DNA of 6,982 bases from Methylococcaceae bacterium UBA659 (GTDB lineage: Bacteria; Pseudomonadota; Gammaproteobacteria; Methylococcales; Methylomonadaceae): NCBI GenBank assembly GCA_002299495.1, contig DBNZ01000197.1, forward strand, positions 1 through 6,982, given 5' to 3'. A program made the translations under genes and the position numbers. The notes under the pieces are model-generated. The model did not search any database. It was not told the DNA's origin and was given only the letters and a program-made list of their open reading frames with translations. Below, in pieces: positions 1 through 5,195 of this stretch (its first letter is position 1; every line of letters starts with the position of its first letter).

Positions 1-151
1 AAATACGCAGGCCTATCCGAAGGTGTCGTGCATGTCATCCGCAACGCGGGTGGCTGGGGCAATAATATCCATCGTCCCAAAAGTTTCCGCTTATGGCGAT
101 GTGGCCTAAGACATGCCTTGGACTCTCATCGTCATTCATCCGTGCGAAAAC
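1..151 (+). pseudogene. Probable beta-carbonic anhydrase remnant, cut by the window edge
   Basis: Frame 1 from base 1 reads KYAGLSEGVVHVIRNAGG, which closely resembles the conserved beta-carbonic anhydrase segment around G-L-x-E-G-x-x-H-V-I-R-N-A-G-G. The family continues after the glycines with a D-A-I-R-S-L stretch, then V-I-H-H-T-x-C-G, where the histidine and cysteine bind zinc. Here the resemblance continues only in another frame: from base 59, frame 2 gives AIISIVPKVSAYGDVA, a TAA stop at 107-109, then TLIVIHPCEN with an H-x-C in place of H-x-x-C. This suggests a frameshift, an in-frame stop and a small deletion in a decayed gene. Frame 1 stays open to base 294, but its later residues look like no enzyme and overlap the opposite-strand gene. 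The left part lies outside the window, so whether an intact N-terminus exists is unknown. The family call rests on remembered motifs, not a search. Confidence 0.5.
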
Positions 152-209
152 TTACCCGACGATTAACACATAGGTTCAAAGAAGCCGTTTTTTTAGTCAA
201 AATTGGCCC

Positions 210-494
210 TTATTCTTCCATCCACTCTTGCAAGGCCGCAATAATATTCTTCGCTTGGTCTTTGCTGGAAATATTAAATTTTGATTTCATTTGATATTCA
301 CCGTTACGTTTTTGGTAACGGCGAATCGTGTACCGGTCAGAGCTGTATTGGCCCTTCGCCCTATCCCAATCCTGGTAACGGTACATGATAGTGGCCCAAG
401 CCCCCTTAGTCAGAACCTTTTTATCCAACTCCTTAACGGTTTCAATGCCGCCATCTTCATAGCGCACCGTGAGCTCATTCACTGTTTCCGCCAT
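210..494 (-). CDS. Small conserved protein of unknown function (94 aa)
   Basis: I do not recognise a named domain. The 94-residue product is soluble and highly charged, with no signal peptide or membrane segment, so it is probably cytoplasmic. It opens with a probable beta-strand stretch (ELTVRYEDGGIETVKELDK), has a central aromatic and basic core (TIMYRYQDWDRAKGQ, then YTIRRYQKRNGEY) and ends with a probable helix (SSKDQAKNIIAALQEWMEE). It resembles short uncharacterised proteins I remember from other proteobacteria, but this was not searched. The reading frame also allows GTG starts at 503 and 497. The ATG at 494 is preferred because AGAGG at 504-508 lies 9 nt upstream of it, whereas the GTG at 503 would directly abut that site. 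It is the third gene of the cluster, 15 nt after the propeller gene, so it is probably cotranscribed and may act with the two exported proteins or simply ride along. Confidence 0.8.
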   Translation of the reverse strand: MAETVNELTVRYEDGGIETVKELDKKVLTKGAWATIMYRYQDWDRAKGQYSSDRYTIRRYQKRNGEYQMKSKFNISSKDQAKNIIAALQEWMEE

Positions 495-503
495 CACGCC
501 CAC

Positions 504-508
504 CCTCT
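504..508 (-). promoter_or_regulatory. Ribosome binding site AGAGG that fixes the ATG start at 494
   Basis: Read on the minus strand, AGAGG is followed by 9 nt and then ATG. The spacing suits this ATG but not the upstream GTG at 503, which directly abuts the motif. It therefore sets the small protein at 94 residues. Confidence 0.6.
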
Positions 509-509
509 G

Positions 510-1463
510 TTAGTTTCCGATAAATTGACCAAAAGCACGACTGCCTTCGCCTGTCCTTATGGTGTCAACGACTGTTAATTTTTTCGCATCTATAACGGAT
601 ACCGTACCGTCAAACCAATTAGCGACATAAACATGGCGGCCATTGGGATGGCTCGCTATGCCCTCCGGTTTCATGCCCACCTCTATCGCACCCATCGCTT
701 TCAGAACCCGGGTATCGATGACCGAGACCGAACCATCATCCTGGTTCGTCACCAACAAACGGTCATCATTTTGAGCCAGAGTAACGGCATAGGGCAGTTG
801 CCGGACTTTTACCGTAGCGATGATTTTCATAGCGGCCGTATCCAACACCGATACGTCGTCACTTTCGACATTAGCGGTGTAGACCCTTTGACCTGCGGCG
901 TCAATCGCCAAACCAAACGGATGGCTACCGACCCGGACCGTCTTAACCACTGTGCGCCGGGCAATATCCACTTTTGAAACAGAGTCGTCCAAACGGTTGG
1001 CCACATATAACCAACGGTTGTCCGGGCTTACCACCAAACCAGACGGGGATCGCCCGACCGCGACTTTGCCGACAACCGCCAAGCTTCCGGCATCCACCAC
1101 AGCGACGGTATTTTCATACCAATCAGCAACATAAATGATTTTTCCATCAGGACTTACGACGATACCCAAAGCGCCATCACTGACTTTTACGGTGGCCGTA
1201 ATGTGCCGTTTCTGGGTATCTAACACCGCAAAACCACCGGCTTCAGGGGTGCTGATATAGCACCGCTTACCATCGGGGGCAACGGCGACCCCCGCCGGTT
1301 TACCCGCAACCGGGATAGTGTCCACTACCTTGCCTTGCGCGGTGTCCAACACCGATACCGTATCATCCAATTGATTGCTGATATAAGCAAAAGGCGCGGC
1401 GGTGACCACCGGGACCAGCCAGAGCCAACTGGCAAGGATTGCGAAAAAGTTTCGTTGCAACAC
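510..1463 (-). CDS. Secreted seven-bladed YVTN/YncE-type beta-propeller protein
   Basis: The 317-residue product begins with a signal peptide: Arg4, a hydrophobic stretch at about residues 6-21, and a cleavage site near VTA-AP at residues 20-24. The mature protein is almost entirely seven repeats of about 42 residues, each with a strand like I/LYVAN, then a V-S-V-I/L-D-T core, a V-V-x-T-I strand and a P-x-G-(I/L)-x-x-(S)-P-D/N-G turn. This is the YVTN family signature and predicts a seven-bladed periplasmic propeller. Related propellers (YncE-like and PQQ-catabolism-associated ones) serve as binding scaffolds; no enzyme active site is visible. The start is a GTG 6 nt after the mxaD-like stop, with no strong Shine-Dalgarno sequence, so translational coupling is likely. 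TTG at codon 2 is an alternative start. The pairing with an MxaD-family protein suggests a role around a PQQ alcohol dehydrogenase or another periplasmic redox complex; that is inference. Confidence 0.9.
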   Translation of the reverse strand: MLQRNFFAILASWLWLVPVVTAAPFAYISNQLDDTVSVLDTAQGKVVDTIPVAGKPAGVAVAPDGKRCYISTPEAGGFAVLDTQKRHITATVKVSDGALGIVVSPDGKIIYVADWYENTVAVVDAGSLAVVGKVAVGRSPSGLVVSPDNRWLYVANRLDDSVSKVDIARRTVVKTVRVGSHPFGLAIDAAGQRVYTANVESDDVSVLDTAAMKIIATVKVRQLPYAVTLAQNDDRLLVTNQDDGSVSVIDTRVLKAMGAIEVGMKPEGIASHPNGRHVYVANWFDGTVSVIDAKKLTVVDTIRTGEGSRAFGQFIGN

Positions 1464-1469
1464 GCAGGT

Positions 1470-2033
1470 TTACTTTTCAGCCAAGACTTTCAGGTTGGCC
1501 AAACCGGAAGTCAAGACCTCTTTGACGGCGGCGTTGGCCGCATCCTCATTCATCTCTGCGGGCGGGTTGTTGTTCATATAAGCACGGTAGTAAGCCGCTT
1601 TCCAAGTCACTAGGGAACTTCCGCCTTGGTCTTCCACTGCAAGGGTGGCCGAATAATTGTCCACCGGCAACACCGGCACTTTTTCCTCGGCACCGGCATG
1701 GGTAATGGTTTTTTCGGTACTCATTTCGATAATTTTGTAAGCGTATGACATTTTCTTTTCATCATACTTTTTTAATTCCTCGGTAATGGTGCCACCTTTT
1801 TTCAAGGTCAACACCCGGATGGAGCCTTTGCTATTGCCTTTGTCGGCACTCGTGCTTTGCACAATGGGCAACCACGACATGTCATCATAATTTTTGATGA
1901 TGCCCCAAACTTTCGCCGCCGGCGCGTTGATAGCGATCTCCTCCTCCATTTTTTGCCGGACGGGACCATGAGCGTTGACTGAAGCGGCAAAAAACCACAG
2001 CAAAACGGGCAAGATCATAGCGATTTTTTTCAT
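1470..2033 (-). CDS. mxaD: MxaD-like periplasmic SRPBCC protein
   Basis: The 187-residue product starts with a signal peptide (KK at residues 2-3, hydrophobic core, cleavage near VNA-HG at residue 21). The mature part opens HGPVRQKMEEEIAINAPAAKVW, the typical beginning of MxaD-family SRPBCC proteins, and later carries the family-like stretches GTITEELKKYDEKKMSYAYKI, NYSATL and YYRAYMNNNPPAEMNEDAA. MxaD was described in methylotrophs as a periplasmic factor that helps electron transfer between PQQ methanol dehydrogenase and cytochrome cL. The SRPBCC fold forms a hydrophobic ligand cavity. The chosen ATG has GAGGAG 7 nt upstream; the upstream in-frame TTG at 2048 overlaps that site and is unlikely. 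The gene leads a three-gene cluster rather than sitting at the end of an mxa operon in this window, so it may be a paralogue of classical mxaD. The family is well supported; the exact partner enzyme is not. Confidence 0.87.
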   Translation of the reverse strand: MKKIAMILPVLLWFFAASVNAHGPVRQKMEEEIAINAPAAKVWGIIKNYDDMSWLPIVQSTSADKGNSKGSIRVLTLKKGGTITEELKKYDEKKMSYAYKIIEMSTEKTITHAGAEEKVPVLPVDNYSATLAVEDQGGSSLVTWKAAYYRAYMNNNPPAEMNEDAANAAVKEVLTSGLANLKVLAEK

Positions 2034-2040
2034 ATAAAGA

Positions 2041-2046
2041 CTCCTC
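2041..2046 (-). promoter_or_regulatory. Strong ribosome binding site GAGGAG of the mxaD-like gene
   Basis: The minus strand reads GAGGAG, 7 nt, then ATG at 2033. This selects the ATG over the in-frame TTG at 2048, which overlaps the site, and leaves a clean signal peptide at the N-terminus. Confidence 0.75.
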
Positions 2047-2067
2047 AAACGACAAATAAAGGCAAGG

Positions 2068-2095
2068 ATTATAATTCAACTGCACTGGACAATCA
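2068..2095 (-). promoter_or_regulatory. Candidate sigma-70 promoter of the mxaD-like cluster
   Basis: On the minus strand a perfect TATAAT lies at 2073-2068. Transcription would start near 2061, giving a leader of about 28 nt that contains the GAGGAG site. The -35 element is poor: TGATTG at 2095-2090 with a 16-nt spacer is the best fit. A better-looking TTGTCC at 2092-2087 is only 13 nt away, which is too close. A weak -35 would fit a promoter helped by an activator. Confidence 0.5.
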
Positions 2096-2101
2096 TCGGC
2101 T

Positions 2102-2131
2102 TTTTATGCCAAACGGCCGTTTAATGCCAAA
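2102..2131. repeat. 12-nt direct repeat with a palindrome between the copies
   Basis: TTTTATGCCAAA (2102-2113) and TTTAATGCCAAA (2120-2131) match at 11 of 12 positions with an 18-nt period. The perfect palindrome AAACGGCCGTTT (2111-2122) bridges them. The right copy includes the last codons and stop of the permease gene; the left copy lies in the gap about 30-45 nt upstream of the TATAAT of the mxaD-like gene. It could be a regulator site or a small tandem duplication of the permease 3' end. Confidence 0.45.
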
Positions 2132-2915
2132 GTAATTTGATCGCCATCGCAAACAACAACACCGAAAAATACCGCCTTAACCGCCTGGCCGGCAACCGGT
2201 GCGCCCACTTAGCCCCAATCGGGGCGGTGACCATACTGCTTAAACCCATCCCCAAAACCGCCGGCATAAACACATAACCAAAACTCCAATCCGGCTGGCC
2301 GTAGGCTGACCATCCCAACCAGACATAGCTGACCGTACCGGCGACCGCAATCGGAAAACCACAGGTGCTAGACACCGCCACCGCCTTTTGCATCACCATA
2401 CCGCCGCGCACCAGATACGGCACCGTCAAGGTGCCGCCGCCGATGCCGACAAGGGCGGACAACAGCCCTATCAACGTGGACACAGCGTAATCTTGCCAAT
2501 GGCTTTGTCCGCCGCCGCCAAACCCTGGCGTTTTCCTCAAGGCCATTTGCAGACCCACACACACTAAAAACCCGGCTAAAATTAACCGTAACGTATCGGC
2601 GGGAATACCGTTCGCAACCACTGCACCCAAACCCGCCCCCAGCATGAGACCTGGAACCAAACGCCAAACCTTAGTCCAAACCACCGCCCCCAAACGATGG
2701 TGAGCCCGCGCCGAGGATAACGACGTTAAGGCAATACTGGCCAGCGAAGTCGCCACCGCCATCAATAACAACGATGCGTCAGGGAACGCCCAAGCCTTAA
2801 AAACCATCGCCAACACCGGCACGATGACCAAGCCGCCGCCTATACCGAATAACCCCGCCAAAACCCCGGAAACCGCGCCCAGCAATAGGCAAACCCATAC
2901 CATCTCGATAAACAT
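2121..2915 (-). CDS. TauE/SafE (DUF81) family membrane permease
   Basis: The 264-residue product is a hydrophobic inner-membrane protein with about eight membrane segments. It shows the internal twofold repeat typical of this family: LFGIGGGLVIVPVL at residues 22-35 and LVGIGGGTLTVPYLV at 155-169, the second following a loop with several glycines and a GQSHWQDY stretch. The family is usually annotated as sulfite/sulfoacetate exporters or anion permeases, but most members have no tested substrate and nothing here shows one. The ATG at 2915 is chosen because AAGGA lies 7 nt upstream; a TTG at 2942 would add nine residues unlike a family N-terminus, and an ATG at codon 5 is a weaker alternative. 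It points the same way as the mxaD-like cluster 87 nt downstream, but that gap contains a separate promoter candidate. It is divergent from cca. Confidence 0.9.
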   Translation of the reverse strand: MFIEMVWVCLLLGAVSGVLAGLFGIGGGLVIVPVLAMVFKAWAFPDASLLLMAVATSLASIALTSLSSARAHHRLGAVVWTKVWRLVPGLMLGAGLGAVVANGIPADTLRLILAGFLVCVGLQMALRKTPGFGGGGQSHWQDYAVSTLIGLLSALVGIGGGTLTVPYLVRGGMVMQKAVAVSSTCGFPIAVAGTVSYVWLGWSAYGQPDWSFGYVFMPAVLGMGLSSMVTAPIGAKWAHRLPARRLRRYFSVLLFAMAIKLLWH

Positions 2916-2922
2916 TAGATTT

Positions 2923-2927
2923 TCCTT
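2923..2927 (-). promoter_or_regulatory. Ribosome binding site AAGGA of the permease gene
   Basis: Minus-strand AAGGA, then 7 nt, then ATG at 2915. It decides against the longer TTG-started version of the permease, whose start lies upstream of the site. Confidence 0.65.
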
Positions 2928-2936
2928 AGATCGAAT

Positions 2937-2966
2937 TTGCAAAACCGCTCACATCCCCCCTATCAT
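2937..2966 (+). promoter_or_regulatory. Candidate promoter for cca in the divergent region
   Basis: TTGCAA at 2937-2942, an 18-nt spacer and TATCAT at 2961-2966 give a reasonable sigma-70 match. Transcription would start near 2973, with a leader of about 36 nt before the cca ATG. The opposite strand of the same bases contains TATGAT, so a permease promoter could overlap, but no good -35 for it was found. Confidence 0.45.
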
Positions 2967-3008
2967 AACCAGATTTACCCACCCGCCTTTACACTCGGCA
3001 TATCCGCT

Positions 3009-4247
3009 ATGAAAACCTACCTCGTCGGCGGCGCAGTGCGCGACGCCTTGCTCGGTCTGCCCGTCCAAGAGCGCGACTGGGTAGTGCTGGGCGAAACCCC
3101 GGAATCCATGGTCGAGCAAGGCTTCCGGCCGGTCGGCAAAGACTTCCCGGTATTCCTTCACCCCGACAACCACGAAGAATACGCACTGGCCCGCACCGAA
3201 CGCAAGACCGCGCCCGGTTACAAAGGCTTTGCCATCCATGCCGAGCCGGATGTCAGCTTAGAACAAGACCTAATCCGCCGCGACCTGACCATTAACGCCA
3301 TCGCCATGACCCCGGACGGGCAACTGATTGACCCCTACGGCGGACAACAAGACTTAGCGGCGCGGGTTTTCCGCCATATTTCCCCCGCCTTCGCCGAAGA
3401 CCCGGTGCGCGTCTTGCGCGTCGCCCGCTTCGCCGCCCGCTACCAACACCTGGGTTTTACCTTAGCGGCGGAAACCCACGCCCTGATGCAGAGCATGGTC
3501 GCCGCCGGGGAAGTAGACGCGCTGGTGCCGGAACGAGTCTGGGCGGAACTGGTAAAAGCCTTATCCGAACCGACCCCCCCGGCGTTTTTTTACACCTTAA
3601 GACAGTGCGGCGCGTTAACGAAAGTATTCCCCGAACTCGACAACCTGTTTGGCGTACCGCAACCGGCCAAATACCACCCCGAAATCGACACCGGCATCCA
3701 CAGCCTGATGTGCCTAGAACAAGCCGCGCTGTTATCGAAAAGCTTGGAAGTGCGCTTTGCCGCCTTGGTGCATGACCTAGGCAAGGCCCTATCGCCTAAG
3801 CAGAACTTACCGCACCACTATGGCCACGAAAAAGCCGGCCTGCCGATTTTAGCCGCGATGTGCGAACGGCTAAGAGTGCCGAACGCCTTCAAGTCTTTGG
3901 CCGCCCAAGTCATGCAATACCATGTCCATTGCCACAAAGCCTTTGCATTGCGCGCCGCCACGCTCACTGACACCCTCGCCGCCCTGAACGCCTTCAAACC
4001 CCAAAACAGCCTGCATTTGTTTTTACTGGCTTGCGAAGCCGACGCCAAAGGCCGCACCGGCTTTGAAAACACCCCCTACCCGCAAGCGGAACTGTTCAGG
4101 CAAGCCGCCGCCGCCGGCGCTGCGGTGGACACCTGCGCCATTTTGGCCAGCACCTTGCAAGGCCCGGAAATCGGCGCCGCGATTCGAACACTGCGGATAA
4201 CCGCCGTAGCCGGCGTCATCAAGCAATGGGCAGCCGTTGTAGAATGA
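3009..4247 (+). CDS. cca: Multifunctional CCA-adding tRNA nucleotidyltransferase
   Basis: This enzyme adds or repairs the 3' CCA of tRNAs from CTP and ATP without a nucleic acid template. The 412 residues equal the E. coli length, and key positions coincide: GGAVRD at 7-12, Asp23 in the metal-binding ERDW motif, RRDLTINA at 90-97, and the EDPVRVLRVARFAARY helix that supplies the nucleotide-reading arginines. The C-terminal half holds an HD domain with His255-Asp256 (LVHDLGKAL) and the PHHYGHE motif at 268-274. In E. coli this domain gives phosphatase, 2'-nucleotidase and phosphodiesterase activities. The first metal carboxylate (Asp21 in E. coli) is Glu here, a conservative change. The frame is open 24 codons further upstream, but those residues do not look like the family, so the ATG before KTYLVGGAVRD is used. 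No Shine-Dalgarno sequence precedes it. yajQ follows after 27 nt. Confidence 0.97.
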   Translation: MKTYLVGGAVRDALLGLPVQERDWVVLGETPESMVEQGFRPVGKDFPVFLHPDNHEEYALARTERKTAPGYKGFAIHAEPDVSLEQDLIRRDLTINAIAMTPDGQLIDPYGGQQDLAARVFRHISPAFAEDPVRVLRVARFAARYQHLGFTLAAETHALMQSMVAAGEVDALVPERVWAELVKALSEPTPPAFFYTLRQCGALTKVFPELDNLFGVPQPAKYHPEIDTGIHSLMCLEQAALLSKSLEVRFAALVHDLGKALSPKQNLPHHYGHEKAGLPILAAMCERLRVPNAFKSLAAQVMQYHVHCHKAFALRAATLTDTLAALNAFKPQNSLHLFLLACEADAKGRTGFENTPYPQAELFRQAAAAGAAVDTCAILASTLQGPEIGAAIRTLRITAVAGVIKQWAAVVE

Positions 4248-4274
4248 ACATTTTCCCAACCCAGCACCACCGCC

Positions 4275-4757
4275 ATGCCATCATTTGACATCGTCTCCGA
4301 ATTTGACCCACACGAACTCACCAACGCCGTCGATCAGGCCAACAAAGAAGTGGCCACCCGGTTTGATTTCAAAGGCACCGAATCCAGCTTTGAACTCAAC
4401 GACAGCAAGGTTGTGATGATTTCCGAATCTGTCTTCCAATTGCAGCAAATGCTCAGCGTCCTGTGCGGCAAGCTGAGCAAGCGCGGCATCGACATTTCCT
4501 GCATGGAAACCGGCGACGCTAAAGGCTCCGGCAAATTGATGCGCCAAGAAATCACCCTCAAGCAAGGTGTGGATTCCACCCTAGCGAAAAAAATCGTCAA
4601 GCTGATCAAGGACAAAAAAATGAAAGTCCAAGCCGCCATCCAAGGCGAGCAAGTGCGCGTGACGGGCAAAAAACGCGACGACTTGCAGGAAGTGATCCAG
4701 ATGCTACGGCAAGAGGATTGGGACATGCCGGTGCAGTTCACCAATTTTCGGGATTAG
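4275..4757 (+). CDS. yajQ: YajQ family nucleotide/cyclic-di-GMP binding protein (DUF520)
   Basis: The 160-residue product begins MPSFDIVSE, contains RFDFKGTESSFELND near residues 29-43, IKDKKMKVQAAIQGEQVRVTGKKRDDLQ in the C-terminal half, and ends VQFTNFRD, all hallmarks of YajQ (163 residues in E. coli). The family folds as two ferredoxin-like domains and binds nucleotides or RNA. A Xanthomonas member was reported to bind cyclic di-GMP and act with a transcription factor; whether this applies here is unknown. It is cytoplasmic. The gene follows cca by 27 nt with no promoter or terminator visible between them, so cotranscription is likely. The ATG has no recognisable Shine-Dalgarno sequence (the preceding 20 nt are C- and A-rich), but the family N-terminus begins exactly there. 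Confidence 0.96.
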   Translation: MPSFDIVSEFDPHELTNAVDQANKEVATRFDFKGTESSFELNDSKVVMISESVFQLQQMLSVLCGKLSKRGIDISCMETGDAKGSGKLMRQEITLKQGVDSTLAKKIVKLIKDKKMKVQAAIQGEQVRVTGKKRDDLQEVIQMLRQEDWDMPVQFTNFRD

Positions 4758-4906
4758 CCGCAAAATTTTAGACCGGTCTTAACAAAAACTTCCCCATCGA
4801 ATTAAAGCAGGCCCGCAGCCACTTAGAACGTGTTTTAACCGTGTCACTAGCGGTTCGAGCGCCACGACTGCAAGGACGCATACCCTCTACGGCATAAGCG
4901 CTAACA

Positions 4907-4918
4907 CGCCCCGGGGCG
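4907..4918. repeat. Perfect GC palindrome
   Basis: CGCCCCGGGGCG is self-complementary over all 12 bases. It has no loop, so it would make a poor RNA hairpin. A regulator site or repeat fragment is possible; no function is claimed. Confidence 0.4.
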
Positions 4919-4974
4919 ATTCACCAGACGCCATCGCGCCGAGGGCGGTGCTGCTACACTGGCACCCCAAGGTG

Positions 4975-4994
4975 GCCGGGCAGGGCGGCCCGGC
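4975..4994. repeat. GC-rich inverted repeat, possible weak terminator
   Basis: GCCGGGC (4975-4981) and GCCCGGC (4988-4994) form a 7-bp all-GC stem around a 6-nt loop, followed by TTTAGT. The short U-run makes it a weak intrinsic terminator at best. It sits 218 nt after the yajQ stop and is the only hairpin in that gap followed by thymines in this direction, so it could end the cca-yajQ transcript or be part of a repeat. Confidence 0.4.
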
Positions 4995-5064
4995 TTTAGT
5001 GCGAAAACCGTGAATGCGGGTTTGAAAGACGACACCGCGCTTTCCCGGCGATTTTGCTTCCCAT

Positions 5065-5104
5065 CGTTCCCACACAGGGCGTGGGAACGCTATAATTTCC
5101 ACGC
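5065..5104. repeat. REP-like palindrome cluster with three related arms
   Basis: CGTTCCCAC (5065-5073) pairs with GTGGGAACG (5081-5089) across a 7-nt loop. The middle arm can instead pair to the right: GCGTGGGAA (5079-5087) with TTTCCACGC (5096-5104), nine pairs including one G-T, across an 8-nt loop. The two hairpins exclude each other. Palindromes of the TCCCACGC/GCGTGGGA type recur between genes in many gammaproteobacterial and methanotroph genomes as I remember them, so this is probably a dispersed repeat; its copy number cannot be seen from one window. Confidence 0.65.
5067..5096 (+). promoter_or_regulatory. Candidate proS promoter inside the palindrome cluster
   Basis: A perfect TATAAT lies at 5091-5096. 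With an 18-nt spacer the -35 would be TTCCCA at 5067-5072, inside the left palindrome arm. Transcription would start near 5103 and leave a leader of about 93 nt before proS. No other -10 box of this quality was seen upstream of proS. Confidence 0.5.
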
Positions 5105-5115
5105 TTTAGCCTTTC

Positions 5116-5141
5116 GTAAGTCGAAGTACGCTCCGGCTTGC
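5116..5141 (+). repeat. Hairpin in the proS leader
   Basis: GTAAGTCG (5116-5123) can pair with CGGCTTGC (5134-5141) over eight base pairs, two of them G-U, with a 10-nt loop. If transcription starts near 5103, this hairpin lies at the 5' end of the leader. It resembles a worn dispersed repeat; a regulatory role is not established. Confidence 0.35.
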
Positions 5142-5195
5142 CCGCAAAAGGGTTACCCCCCTAAACCATCCCTCATCAATAACACCACTCTCTCA

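Larger units (their letters stand above)
4758..5195. other. Palindrome-rich intergenic region between yajQ and proS
   Basis: These 438 nt contain no convincing gene. From left to right they hold the loopless palindrome AGACCGGTCT (4770-4779), a weak AACCG/CGGTT stem (4837-4841 and 4851-4855), the palindrome CGCCCCGGGGCG (4907-4918), a GC hairpin (4975-4994), a REP-like GTGGGAA palindrome cluster with a TATAAT box (5065-5104) and a further hairpin (5116-5141). The proS frame is open through the last 186 nt, but the translation there looks non-coding. The density of palindromes suggests remnants of dispersed repeats. Confidence 0.6.

Noticed and set aside
165..209. T-run GTTTTTTT as a terminator
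   Set aside because: No stable GC hairpin precedes it on the plus strand, and on the minus strand it is an A-run, so it cannot end the mxaD-like transcript.
28..294. 88-codon open frame on the plus strand
   Set aside because: Only its first residues resemble a protein family; the remainder is not protein-like and overlaps the opposite-strand small gene. It is treated as part of a decayed gene.
510..1463. Internal DNA repeats of the propeller gene as a tandem repeat array
   Set aside because: The repetition is at protein level, from the YVTN blades; the DNA copies have diverged, and there is no CRISPR-like regular repeat and spacer pattern.
2937..3008. 24-codon upstream extension of cca
   Set aside because: Residues are not family-like, and the ATG at 3009 gives exactly the E. 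coli length and numbering. The extension also covers the candidate promoter.
4770..4779. AGACCGGTCT as the yajQ terminator
   Set aside because: The palindrome has no loop and no T-run after it, so it would not act as an intrinsic terminator.
4845..4870. tRNA-like GGTTCGA T-loop motif
   Set aside because: Flanking bases do not form a T-stem, and no acceptor, D or anticodon arms can be built around it.
5010..5195. 62-codon upstream extension of proS
   Set aside because: It translates the palindrome cluster and leader; the ATG at 5196 matches the family N-terminus and gives 572 residues.
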